Assembly (NCBI GenBank): GCA_002506085.1
Contig: DAWV01000021.1
Coordinates: 47,615-111,614 of the forward strand
Reading direction: 5' to 3'
Source of the DNA: Methanocorpusculaceae archaeon UBA425
GTDB lineage: Archaea > Halobacteriota > Methanomicrobia > Methanomicrobiales > Methanocorpusculaceae
Length of the DNA stretch: 64,000 bases
The position numbers and the translations under genes are program-made. Below the pieces are notes generated by a model that made no database searches, was not told the DNA's origin, and was given only the letters and a program-made list of their open reading frames with translations. This document shows positions 53,693-61,200 of this stretch, piece by piece; the first letter of the stretch is position 1; the number at the start of each line of letters is the position of its first letter.

Positions 53693-54340
53693 ATGAAAAA
53701 ACAGATAATACTATTAGCCGTTCTGGGCATTCTGGTCTTTGCATGCGTCCTGTCGGCAGGGTGCACGAGTAAAGACGCAGGCATTTCCGGGACCTGGGAG
53801 TTGACCGGGCAGTCGGAAAATGCGACCTATAGCTATACCAATGGGACCCTTGTCTTTAAAGAAGACGGCACCGGATTCATGAACTACACGCATGAGGCTG
53901 ACATCCGGGTTACTACTCCTTTCATATGGACTCAGGTCAACGAGACGACCTATCACTGTGCATTCAGGTATATCGTCTATCTGACTGAAAACGAGACCGC
54001 ACTCACGGTCGGCGGAGACCCGTCAGGGTTCTCCGGCAGCGGATTCATCGGAACATGGACTTTGGATGAGTCGATGGTGCTTGATGACGGGACCTTCGAC
54101 GCAGAGTTTATCTTCGAAAAGAATGGGACAGGATCCTTTGCATGGTATTTCCAAAACGGCACACTCGAGTCGAAATACCCGCTTCTCTGGGAGTGGGATA
54201 AGACATATGGATACTATGTGTATTATTATCCTGACGATGCATACACAGCCGAGTTCACAATCCGTTCCGACGGCACCGGAATTGCGGTCTACCACGAGAC
54301 ATACCAGGAGACCTACACCCGGACCACTCAGCAAAAGTAG
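53693..54340 (+). CDS. Lipoprotein of unknown function
   Basis: The 215-residue product has a lipoprotein signal with lipobox LSAGC (Cys24). The mature part has two similar beta-rich segments starting GISGTWELTG and GFIGTWTLDE, each followed by FKEDGTG or FEKNGTG, which suggests a duplicated lipocalin-like domain. It is rich in Thr and Tyr. A terminator TTTTTTTCTGA follows at 54352-54362. It would be bound to the outer face of the membrane. Confidence 0.7.
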   Translation: MKKQIILLAVLGILVFACVLSAGCTSKDAGISGTWELTGQSENATYSYTNGTLVFKEDGTGFMNYTHEADIRVTTPFIWTQVNETTYHCAFRYIVYLTENETALTVGGDPSGFSGSGFIGTWTLDESMVLDDGTFDAEFIFEKNGTGSFAWYFQNGTLESKYPLLWEWDKTYGYYVYYYPDDAYTAEFTIRSDGTGIAVYHETYQETYTRTTQQK

Positions 54341-54351
54341 GCAGCCCTTAC

Positions 54352-54362
54352 TTTTTTTCTGA
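54352..54362 (+). terminator. T-run terminator, TTTTTTTCTGA
   Basis: Seven T then CTGA, twelve bases after the lipoprotein stop, matching the signature found after three other genes in the window. Confidence 0.45.
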
Positions 54363-54367
54363 CGGAT

Positions 54368-55147
54368 TCAGGCGTCAGGCTCGACCCTTTCGATATTCTG
54401 AAGGATACTCTGCGCTACAAACACGGAGACATTGTTAACAAGACCAAGGCAAATCTTCTGACCCTGATGTTCCAGAATCGCGATCGTTCCCTGGCGATCG
54501 TAATAAAACTGCGCAAGTACAGGCACCCTCTGTTTTTTGGAGGAAAGCGGCAATTCCATCGTCGTCATAGGGATTCCGCGTTTGATCATATAACATTTTA
54601 TCGGGGAGAACTTTGCCATATTCTTATCTTTCACGACAACATACACCGGAATCCGCTTTGCAGCTTCTTTGATATCATCGGCATATCTTTGCAGGATTCG
54701 TGCATCAAAACAGAGGATAAGAACTTCCTCACGGCAGCGGTTCATTTCCACGCGGATCTGCGTGTCTATCGCAAGATCTGTCTGGAATTCATGTACGCCG
54801 ACTATTTTCGATCCCAGAGGATAGCAGACATTCTGAAGTTCTGTGAGGCAGCCTGTCATGCGTTCCAGATTTCCAAGCGTATCTTTCACCAGACGGAGCG
54901 AGACCTTTTCCACCGGTTCGGCGGTGTAATAGACCGGTTTCTCCCACGAGCGGGTAATGAAGCCTTTCTGTTCGAGAATTTTCAAGACATCATACACCCG
55001 GCCGCGGGGAACGCCGCTGAACTGATGAATCTCGAACGCAGTAAGGATACCGCGGCTGAAGATGGTTACATAGATCTTCGCTTCATACTCCCGCATCCCG
55101 CTGGCAATCAACTGCTGCTGGATTGACAGAAGAGGGTCGTCAGGCAT
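54368..55147 (-). CDS. TrmB-family transcriptional regulator
   Basis: The 259-residue protein has an N-terminal winged-helix domain (residues 5-75) with YEAKIYVTIFSRGILTAFEI and GVPRGRVYDVLKILEQKGFI, the standard TrmB HTH. A C-terminal sensor domain of about 170 residues follows. Some TrmB proteins bind sugars and control transporters; this one might control the SDR gene that diverges from it, though the ligand is unknown. It does not have the full sugar-binding extension of TrmB from Thermococcales. Confidence 0.8.
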   Translation of the reverse strand: MPDDPLLSIQQQLIASGMREYEAKIYVTIFSRGILTAFEIHQFSGVPRGRVYDVLKILEQKGFITRSWEKPVYYTAEPVEKVSLRLVKDTLGNLERMTGCLTELQNVCYPLGSKIVGVHEFQTDLAIDTQIRVEMNRCREEVLILCFDARILQRYADDIKEAAKRIPVYVVVKDKNMAKFSPIKCYMIKRGIPMTTMELPLSSKKQRVPVLAQFYYDRQGTIAILEHQGQKICLGLVNNVSVFVAQSILQNIERVEPDA

Positions 55148-55407
55148 TCCCGCATCCTTCGTAACTGCAGATCTCTTTCATACTACCTCATAAACACATT
55201 GTTTCAAGATATAGTTTCTGGAATCGATTCTGGACCTGCGGTCCGGAACGGACAATTATCATTGTTTCTGCCCTCTGTTCGGCATTTCAGACACGATTCC
55301 GCTGAAAAAAACCGGGAGGTCTCCAGCTCGGAAAAACACTGACTATTCCGGTTGGTGAGTTGCATTTTCTTTATTATTCCGAAGGAGTAAGTATCAGCTT
55401 GGTAAAA

Positions 55408-56184
55408 ATGATAAACTATTGTGATTTAACTGGAAAAGTTGCCGTTGTCGCCGGAGCCTCAAGCGGTCTTGGTGCAGATGCAGCTCGTGCATATGCCGAG
55501 GCAGGGGCAAAAGTCGCCATGCTCGCCCGCAGAACCGACAAACTCGAGGCAGTCGCGAAAGAAATTGCCGAAAAAGGCGGCGAGGTTTTCACCTATGCAT
55601 GCGATGTCACGAACGAGGAAAGCGTTAAAGAGGCGGTTGACGCAATCGTCAAACATTATGGAACCATCCATATTCTGTTCAACAATGCCGGAATCGCCCA
55701 ACGCGGAACTGTTGAGACGCTGACTGAAGAAGAGTGGGACCGCTCCATGAATACCAATGTCAAAGGCATATATTTCATGAGCAAGTACGTCGTTCCCTAC
55801 ATGAAAGCCCAGAACTATGGTAAGATTGTCAACACAGCATCAATCAATGCAGTAATCGGCGACAAGGGAAACATGTTCGTCCGTCATGTTTACAACACGT
55901 CGAAAGCTGCAGTTCTTGGTCTGACCATGGGTATGGCAACTTCATATGGACAGAATAATATCACCGTAAACGCGGTCGGTCCCGGGCTGTTTGAATCGGA
56001 AATGACTGCAGGTACATTGTTCAAATCCGATGAGTTTCTTGCTCAATACAGCCGTGTGTGCCCGATGAACCGCCCCGCGAAACGCGGCGAGCTGAATGGA
56101 ACGATTCTGTATTTCTCATGTGATATGTCGAGTTATGTCACAGGCCAGTTCGTTGTCGTCGCCGGCGGAACTGAGCTCGTATAA
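55408..56184 (+). CDS. Short-chain dehydrogenase/reductase
   Basis: Start set at ATG 55408 (MINYCDLTGKVAVV), since the 16 codons before it do not resemble SDR N-termini. The 258-residue enzyme has VAGASSGLGADAAR near residue 13, NNAGIAQRG near residue 91 and the catalytic YNTSKAAVLG near 160. The C-terminal FSCDMSSYVTGQFVVVAGGTELV fits the FabG-like group. Its substrate is unknown. It diverges from the TrmB regulator across a 260-base gap. Confidence 0.88.
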   Translation: MINYCDLTGKVAVVAGASSGLGADAARAYAEAGAKVAMLARRTDKLEAVAKEIAEKGGEVFTYACDVTNEESVKEAVDAIVKHYGTIHILFNNAGIAQRGTVETLTEEEWDRSMNTNVKGIYFMSKYVVPYMKAQNYGKIVNTASINAVIGDKGNMFVRHVYNTSKAAVLGLTMGMATSYGQNNITVNAVGPGLFESEMTAGTLFKSDEFLAQYSRVCPMNRPAKRGELNGTILYFSCDMSSYVTGQFVVVAGGTELV

Positions 56185-56340
56185 AACTCTCTCATTTCAC
56201 CTTTTTCATCATCTTTTTTTAGCGGGCATAATCCGTGAATCACTGTTTTTTTACTATTTTTCCAGGTACGGTGAGAACTGATTCCTGCAGATTTCCCGTT
56301 GAACAAATCTTTTTTATTCATACCGGGCATTATTATCTCA

Positions 56341-56790
56341 ATGGACACTGACCCCCTCACGGAGCTTGCGAGCCGGACCGACCAAAAGATTCTCGCAGTC
56401 TGGGCTTTATTTTGTGCCGAACGTGTTCTTCCCATATTCGAAGATAGATATCCAGACGATCCGCGTCCCCGTGACGCAGTCAAAGCAGGACGTGCCTGGG
56501 TCCGTGGGGAGATGCGGGTCGGCGAAGTCCGGAAAGCCGCTTTTTCTGCACATGCTGCCGCCCGCGCCGCAGCGGGCGATCTACCCGCATCCTTCGCCGC
56601 CAGGGCTGCCGGCCATGCCGCGGCGACTGCGCATACACCCGGACACGCGGTCCATGCAGCAGAATATGCTCGGAAGGCGGTTTTTCCTGAGCAGAGGGGC
56701 GGGGAACGCGTCTGGCAGTATCATCGTCTGGTTGTGCTCACCCGGCCGCCTGACGCTGCCGACGGGGATCTTGACCCCGATACTGCATAA
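56341..56790 (+). CDS. Putative immunity protein (Imm-5-like)
   Basis: Start set at ATG 56341 (MDTDPLTELAS). The 149-residue protein has an Ala-, Arg- and His-rich helical repeat pattern: CAERVLPIFEDRYPDDPRPRDAVKAGRAWVRGE, then AAFSAHAAARAA. That pattern matches the Imm-5-like putative immunity family from bacterial toxin islands. No toxin gene is near. The high GC and Ala content differ from its neighbours, suggesting acquisition. The assignment is by resemblance only. Confidence 0.5.
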   Translation: MDTDPLTELASRTDQKILAVWALFCAERVLPIFEDRYPDDPRPRDAVKAGRAWVRGEMRVGEVRKAAFSAHAAARAAAGDLPASFAARAAGHAAATAHTPGHAVHAAEYARKAVFPEQRGGERVWQYHRLVVLTRPPDAADGDLDPDTA

Positions 56791-56821
56791 CAGGGAGCGG
56801 GAGCGGCAAAACCTCAACAAT

Positions 56822-56857
56822 TCAGAAAATTCTGATTTTTCAGAAATATATAAATAA
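56822..56857 (+). promoter_or_regulatory. Promoter and TCAGAA operator of the hgc genes
   Basis: A perfect inverted repeat TCAGAA-AA-TTCTGA (56822-56835) is followed by another TCAGAA (56840-56845) and the TATA box ATATATAAATAA (56846-56857). The TATA box predicts transcription starting near 56877, downstream of the ATG at 56862. A partial TCAGA lies at 56858-56862. Three half-sites hugging the TATA box are a strong operator candidate. Confidence 0.6.
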
Positions 56858-56891
56858 TCAGATGCCGCATGTTGTCAGTGAAGAGTTCTCT

Positions 56892-57188
56892 ATGACCCCG
56901 AAAAATACCGAAAATTCAGCGGCACAAAATAATGATTCAGACTGCGGGTGCAGCTGCGAACCAGGCTGCCGTATCGAGGCAGTACTGAGCGTGGATGAGC
57001 GCGGGCAGATGGTCCTGCCCAAGGATGTGCGGGAGAAAGCCGGCATCCGGACCGGTGACAAACTTGCACTCATCAGCTGGGAGAAAAACGGCAGCATCTG
57101 CTGTCTGGCTCTGATGAAAGCAGACAACTTAAGCTGCATGGTTAAGGATATTCTCGGCCCGCTCATGAACGAACAGGACCGGGCGTGA
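56892..57188 (+). CDS. AbrB-like regulator with a Cys-rich N-terminus, adjacent to hgcA
   Basis: Start set at ATG 56892 (MTPKNTENSA) because the TATA box places the transcript start after the earlier ATG at 56862. The 98-residue protein has an N-terminal cluster DSDCGCSCEPGC and an AbrB/SpoVT swapped-hairpin domain (RIEAVLSVDERGQMVLPKDVREKAGI). The domain binds DNA as a dimer. The cysteine cluster could let metal change its binding, so it is a candidate regulator of the hgc operon and perhaps of its own promoter. AbrB-type genes next to hgcA are known in some methanogens. Confidence 0.75.
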   Translation: MTPKNTENSAAQNNDSDCGCSCEPGCRIEAVLSVDERGQMVLPKDVREKAGIRTGDKLALISWEKNGSICCLALMKADNLSCMVKDILGPLMNEQDRA

Positions 57189-57198
57189 GGTACATTTC

Positions 57199-58263
57199 AT
57201 GAAAATAAACGAAACGTCCTGCTGCTCCTGCTCGGGAGCGTCCAAAGGACAGACATGCGGATGCGCTGAAACCAGCTGCCGGACCCCGGCGATCCAGACG
57301 ACCACGAGCATGCTCACCTTCGCCAACAGGCTCGACCATCTCCTGGCCCGGTTGGGCTGGCACCGGTCAGAGCATCGTGTCGAACCCGGCCTGTACAGGC
57401 TCGGAGATCCGGATGCAGAATCCCCTGTTTTTGCATCGGCAAACTATACGCTGAGCTTTGATGCCCTCCGTTCCCAGCTTGCAGGAATCGATGCATGGAT
57501 TCTTGTTCTGGATACGAAGGGGATCAATGTCTGGTGCGCTGCCGGAAAGGGGACGTTTGGAACGGATGAACTCGTTCACCGGATAGAATCCTCAGGCCTT
57601 GCTTCGCTCGTCTCGCACCGTACGATCATCGTGCCCCAGCTTGGAGCTCCGGGAGTCTCATGGCCGGAAGTGGTGCGGAGGACGAAGTTCATTGTCGAGT
57701 ACGGTCCGGTCCGGGCAGACGACCTGCCGGAGTATCTGAAAACGCACACGGCGACGCCTGCCATGCGGTGTGTCGAGTTTTCCTTGTGGGACCGGTTCGT
57801 TCTGACGCCCGTGGAATTCATGCACTTTGCGCTCCCAACCGGAGCAGTAGCAGCGGTCCTCTGGTTCCTTGCCGGCCCCGTCACAGCACTCGCCGCGGTA
57901 TCCGCAGTCCTTGCAGGAACAGTGCTTTTTCCTCTGCTTCTGCCTGTCCTCCCGACACGGGACTTTTCGACCAAAGGGATGATTCTTGGCGTAATCGTAG
58001 CCCTTCCCTTCGCGTATGTATTCGGGACAAATCCCGAACTGCCGGCATGGGCCGGCGTCCTTTCGGCTGCAGCAGCTCTCCTCCTCATCCCTGCGGCAAT
58101 CTCGTATCTTGCTCTGAATTTCACCGGCTGCACACCTTTTACCTCACGGACAGGGGTAAAGAAGGAGATCTTCTCGTATGTCAAGGTCATGGCGGGAATG
58201 GCGGCAGTCGGCGCGGCAGCCGGCATTATTCTTGGCGTATGCAGGATACTTGGAGTGATCTGA
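57199..58263 (+). CDS. hgcA: Mercury-methylation corrinoid protein HgcA
   Basis: HgcA transfers a methyl group from its cobalamin to Hg(II), making methylmercury. The 354-residue product has the diagnostic cap-helix motif NVWCAAGK (residues 110-117; Cys113 is the lower axial ligand of cobalt). The cobalamin-binding domain is about residues 40-200 and five membrane helices follow from about residue 212. The N-terminus adds a cysteine cluster (SCCSCSGASKGQTCGC..SC) not needed for the fold. Its ATG follows GTGAGGT. Its stop overlaps hgcB. Its original role in methanogens outside mercury is not known. Confidence 0.93.
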   Translation: MKINETSCCSCSGASKGQTCGCAETSCRTPAIQTTTSMLTFANRLDHLLARLGWHRSEHRVEPGLYRLGDPDAESPVFASANYTLSFDALRSQLAGIDAWILVLDTKGINVWCAAGKGTFGTDELVHRIESSGLASLVSHRTIIVPQLGAPGVSWPEVVRRTKFIVEYGPVRADDLPEYLKTHTATPAMRCVEFSLWDRFVLTPVEFMHFALPTGAVAAVLWFLAGPVTALAAVSAVLAGTVLFPLLLPVLPTRDFSTKGMILGVIVALPFAYVFGTNPELPAWAGVLSAAAALLLIPAAISYLALNFTGCTPFTSRTGVKKEIFSYVKVMAGMAAVGAAAGIILGVCRILGVI

Positions 58264-58616
58264 TGTTCAATTCCTACACAAAAACCAGCCTATCATTTGA
58301 TTCTGCGCTCTGCATAAACTGCAGACGCTGCACGCAGGTCTGTCCCCATGCAGTCTTTACTGCAGGCACGACCCGGGTAAACCTTGCACAGCCGTCTGCC
58401 TGCATGGAATGCGGAGCCTGCGCTCTCAACTGCCCGGTTCAGGCAATCACCGTTCAGAGCGGGGTCGGCTGTGCGTGGGGGATGATCAGCGCCGCGCTTA
58501 GAGGAAAGGATATGGACACCGAATCGTGCTGCGGCGGCGAGGACGGATCATGCTGCGGGCATTCCGGAACAAAACAAAAATTTACGGTCTGCGATTACGG
58601 GAAAAAGGAGCGATAA
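58263..58616 (+). CDS. hgcB: HgcB dicluster ferredoxin
   Basis: HgcB (117 residues) reduces the HgcA corrinoid and may bind mercury. Two 4Fe-4S motifs are visible: CINCRRCTQVC (Cys17, 20, 23, 27) and CMECGACALNC (Cys47, 50, 53, 57), the latter with the HgcB-typical ECGAC. A conserved single cysteine follows in GVGCAW (Cys70). The C-terminal tail has two cysteine pairs (SCCGGEDGSCCGH) and one more cysteine near the end. It overlaps hgcA by one base (TGATG). Confidence 0.93.
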   Translation: MFNSYTKTSLSFDSALCINCRRCTQVCPHAVFTAGTTRVNLAQPSACMECGACALNCPVQAITVQSGVGCAWGMISAALRGKDMDTESCCGGEDGSCCGHSGTKQKFTVCDYGKKER

Positions 58617-58659
58617 CCGGTATTTTTTGGGCAATCCAATCTGATAAGGAACAACCGAC

Positions 58660-59040
58660 ATGCTGCAGAAAATCCGCCGCCTCTTCGCTATGAAAAATCA
58701 ACCCGTAGAAACCGGTCCGCCGCAAAATACTGCCCCTGAGCATATAACCGCACGGCTGGAAAGAGAATCGGCAGAAGGAACCGTCGAAGCAATGTTTCAG
58801 CTTGGTTTGATGTATTATTCCGGTGACGGCGCGGCAAAGGATCTGGCTCGCGCAAAAGAATGGTTCGAAAAAGCAGCTGCAGAAGGAAATACCAGGGCGA
58901 TGCGAAATCTTGCCGGGATGTATACTGCCGGCGACGGAGTGGAAAAGGATTCCGTGAAAGCAAAAGAATGGCTGCGAAAAGCAGAAGAGAGCGAAATCAT
59001 GCTCAAAGCCATGGGCCTGGTATGGGGCGTCGCGGAATAA
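58660..59040 (+). CDS. Sel1-repeat (TPR-like) protein
   Basis: The 126-residue protein has two Sel1 repeats: AMFQLGLMYYSGDGAAKDLARAKEWFEKAA (about residues 48-80) and AMRNLAGMYTAGDGVEKDSVKAKEWLRKAE. Sel1 repeats mediate protein contacts. An AAGGA ribosome site precedes the ATG at 58660. It sits between hgcB and the arsenic genes on the same strand, so it may help assemble or link a complex, but there is no direct evidence. Confidence 0.8.
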   Translation: MLQKIRRLFAMKNQPVETGPPQNTAPEHITARLERESAEGTVEAMFQLGLMYYSGDGAAKDLARAKEWFEKAAAEGNTRAMRNLAGMYTAGDGVEKDSVKAKEWLRKAEESEIMLKAMGLVWGVAE

Positions 59041-59060
59041 CCCAAACTCTATTTGAAAAT

Positions 59061-59095
59061 CATTATATGCAAATATGCGAATATAATAATATATG
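59061..59095 (+). promoter_or_regulatory. Promoter/operator region of the ars operon
   Basis: CATTATATG at 59061-59069 is a TATA candidate that would start transcription at about 59092-59100, at the first codon. This region also has ATATGCAA and ATATGCGA direct repeats followed by ATATAATAATATAT, an AT-rich, dyad-like stretch of the sort bound by ArsR-family repressors. The repressor would cover the transcription start. Confidence 0.5.
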
Positions 59096-59419
59096 TCATC
59101 AATGTGTCTTTACGAAGCAAAAGACCCGGACACGACTCACCCTGATTACATCCGGATAACCGAGCTCATCGAGAAGCTCAAACCCAAAGGGATCCTAATC
59201 GAGCGGGCCGTGTGGGATACGAACCCCAATGTTTCCCGGATCATCACCAAAAACGGGGAGAAACTCCTGCCCGCGGTCGTTGTCAACAACTTCATCATGA
59301 TCACCGGGAGGTATCCGACAGACGATGAGGTCAAACAGATCCTGCATGTCTCAGACAACCTCATCGAACGAAAAACACACTGCTGCTCCTGCTGCATACC
59401 CGGATACGAATGCGATTGA
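59093..59419 (+). CDS. arsD: ArsD-like arsenic metallochaperone, altered cysteines
   Basis: The 108-residue protein resembles ArsD from about residue 15 on, with LLPAVVVNNFIMITGRYPTDDEV matching the family C-terminal half. ArsD normally passes As(III) to the ArsA ATPase using an N-terminal Cys pair (CCSTGVC-like); that pair is missing here, with only MCLYEAKD. Instead a cluster HCCSCC sits in the C-terminal tail. No arsA follows. Start ATG 59093 has no ribosome site, consistent with a leaderless message. Its end overlaps arsR by 10 bases. Confidence 0.6.
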   Translation: MSSMCLYEAKDPDTTHPDYIRITELIEKLKPKGILIERAVWDTNPNVSRIITKNGEKLLPAVVVNNFIMITGRYPTDDEVKQILHVSDNLIERKTHCCSCCIPGYECD

Positions 59420-59760
59420 GTGATCCGGAAACAATCTTCAAGGCATTCGGCGATGCGACCCGGCTCCGGATTCTGGCCCTGCTGCAGGACCATGAATTAT
59501 GCGTCTGCGAAATCGAAGCAGCGCTCTCTCTCTCGCAATCCAACGCGTCCCGCAGCCTTACGATTCTGAAAAACGCCGGCATCATCCAGAGCAGAAAACA
59601 GGCACAGTGGGCATACTGCAGAATCAGCGATGATTTTTCCTCCCGGTATCCCGAGCTCTGCACTGCCCTGGAAAAAATCTGTGCCGAACTTCCGTCGACA
59701 AAAAACGACAAAGACTCCTTGAAAAAAATCAGAGAAATACAATCCTGTGAAAAGATGTGA
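59410..59760 (+). CDS. arsR: ArsR-family As(III)/metal-responsive repressor
   Basis: The 116-residue winged-helix protein has the classic metalloid site ELCVCEI (Cys31 and Cys33) in the helix before the recognition helix (SLSQSNASRSLTILKNAGI). Binding of As(III) or Sb(III) releases the operator DNA. It lies second in the operon and would act on the promoter at 59061-59095. In some mercury methylators an ArsR-like protein controls hgcAB, so it may also affect the hgc genes upstream. Confidence 0.92.
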   Translation: MRLSDPETIFKAFGDATRLRILALLQDHELCVCEIEAALSLSQSNASRSLTILKNAGIIQSRKQAQWAYCRISDDFSSRYPELCTALEKICAELPSTKNDKDSLKKIREIQSCEKM

Positions 59761-59765
59761 TTATC

Positions 59766-59939
59766 ATGACCGAAGAAAAAAAGACCTCAATATTTGGAAA
59801 GATGAAGAAAGCGATTGCGGCAGAAAACTCCTGCAGCTGCTGCAATATTAAAATCGTGCCGGAAAAATCCTGCTGCGATGAAAAAGCCGGTGAAAACAAC
59901 TGCTGCAAAGAGAACAGCGATTCAGGAAAATCTGAATGA
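59766..59939 (+). CDS. Small Cys-rich peptide in the ars operon
   Basis: The 57-residue peptide starts at ATG 59766 (MTEEKKTSIF). It has SCSCCNIKIVPEKSCC near the middle and NNCC further on, in all about seven to nine cysteines, mostly in vicinal pairs, and many lysines. Short proteins with CSCCNIKI-like motifs are common beside ars genes and permeases in anaerobes. A role as a metalloid carrier or sponge is likely but unproven. Its stop overlaps arsP (ATGA). Confidence 0.65.
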   Translation: MTEEKKTSIFGKMKKAIAAENSCSCCNIKIVPEKSCCDEKAGENNCCKENSDSGKSE

Positions 59940-60817
59940 ATTTTATGGAAACGCTCCAGAGCGCCGGTCAGTATTTCCTGATTATCGCTCTGGAACTTAC
60001 GGCGCTTTTTATCATCGTCTGTCTGATTGTCGGGGCACTGAACGTCTATATCTCAAAAGAGAAGATGCAAAAGGTCCTCGGTCACTCAGGCTCGGTCCGT
60101 GGAAGCGTAATCGGCGCTGCGTTCGGAGCGATAACCCCGTTCTGCTCCTGCTCGACAATCCCGGTGACCCTGGGATTTTTGAAATCCGGCGTCGCGTTTT
60201 CGAGCGCCATGTCCTTTCTTTTTGCCTCCCCTCTTTTGAACCCGGTCATTATCGCGATGATGCTCGTCATCTTCGGTCCGAAGATTACTATCATTTATGC
60301 GGTCCTGATGTTCGCGGCAGCCGTCCTCATAGGTCTTGTCCTAGAACGGCTCGGGTTCAAAAAATACGTCAAGCCCGTCGCGGTCGAAGGAATGACGGAT
60401 GAGACGGGGACAAAACTTCAGCGGATCATCGGGTTTGCCTGGACGACATTCCGGCAGATGCTTCCCTATCTCCTGCTAGGGGCCGCCATCGGCGCATTCA
60501 TCTACGGATTTCTGCCGGCCGACTGGATCTTAGCCGTCGCGGGACCTGAAAATCTGTTTGCGATTCCTGTCGCCGCGATTATCGGGATTCCGCTCTACAT
60601 AAGAGCGGAGACCATTCTCCCGATCAGTGCCGCCCTCTTAAGCAAAGGAATGGGCGTCGGGACCGTTGCCGCCCTTCTGATTGGCGGGGCAGGCATGAGT
60701 ATCCCTGAGATCACCATGCTTTCGGCAATTTTTAAGAAACAGTTTGTTCTGGTATTTGTCGCGATGATCTTTCTTGCGGCCGTTGTCACCGGACTCGCAG
60801 TACAGGTGGCCGGATGA
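59936..60817 (+). CDS. arsP: ArsP-type permease (organoarsenical efflux)
   Basis: The 293-residue protein has eight membrane helices and the family motif TPFCSCSTIP (Cys70, Cys72) near the start of the core. ArsP exports trivalent methylated and aromatic arsenicals, but many DUF318 permeases have no tested substrate. GIPLYIRAETILPIS is another conserved segment. Since methyl-mercury genes lie upstream, a methylated-metal substrate is worth considering. It overlaps the Cys-rich peptide gene and arsC. Confidence 0.82.
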   Translation: MNFMETLQSAGQYFLIIALELTALFIIVCLIVGALNVYISKEKMQKVLGHSGSVRGSVIGAAFGAITPFCSCSTIPVTLGFLKSGVAFSSAMSFLFASPLLNPVIIAMMLVIFGPKITIIYAVLMFAAAVLIGLVLERLGFKKYVKPVAVEGMTDETGTKLQRIIGFAWTTFRQMLPYLLLGAAIGAFIYGFLPADWILAVAGPENLFAIPVAAIIGIPLYIRAETILPISAALLSKGMGVGTVAALLIGGAGMSIPEITMLSAIFKKQFVLVFVAMIFLAAVVTGLAVQVAG

Positions 60818-61200
60818 AACGGATTGCCTTTCTCTGCATCAAAAACTCCTGCAGATCGCAGATAGCTGAAGCCCTCTGCCGGCAGTTCGCCGGAGACATC
60901 TTCACCAGTTACTCGGCTGGCAGTGACCCGGGCGACAAAGTCGATCCGACAGCGGTCCGACTCATGCAGGAGATCTATGGAATCGACCTCTCGGGAAAGC
61001 GGCCGAAAAAGATCTCCGATCTTCCAAAAATCGATATCATCGTCACGATGGGATGCGGAATCGCCTGCCCCGTCGTTCCCGGGACAAAGAGGATCGAATG
61101 GCACATCGATGACCCTGTCGGAAAAGGAGATGCGGCGTATCGTCTTGCGATCGCCGAAATAGACGCGAATATCCGAAACATCAAAAGCGTGATCACATGA
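60814..61200 (+). CDS. arsC: Arsenate reductase, thioredoxin type
   Basis: The 128-residue enzyme is of the low-molecular-weight phosphatase fold. The P-loop is CIKNSCRS (Cys8 to Arg14), and the second pair of resolving cysteines is in MGCGIACP (Cys81 and Cys85). It reduces As(V) to As(III) with thioredoxin. The gene overlaps arsP and acr3 by four bases each. Confidence 0.93.
   Translation: MKRIAFLCIKNSCRSQIAEALCRQFAGDIFTSYSAGSDPGDKVDPTAVRLMQEIYGIDLSGKRPKKISDLPKIDIIVTMGCGIACPVVPGTKRIEWHIDDPVGKGDAAYRLAIAEIDANIRNIKSVIT

Noticed and set aside
56366..56857. 163-residue frame overlapping the immunity-like gene
   Set aside because: It is the shifted frame of the high-GC immunity-like gene and ends in the hgc promoter.
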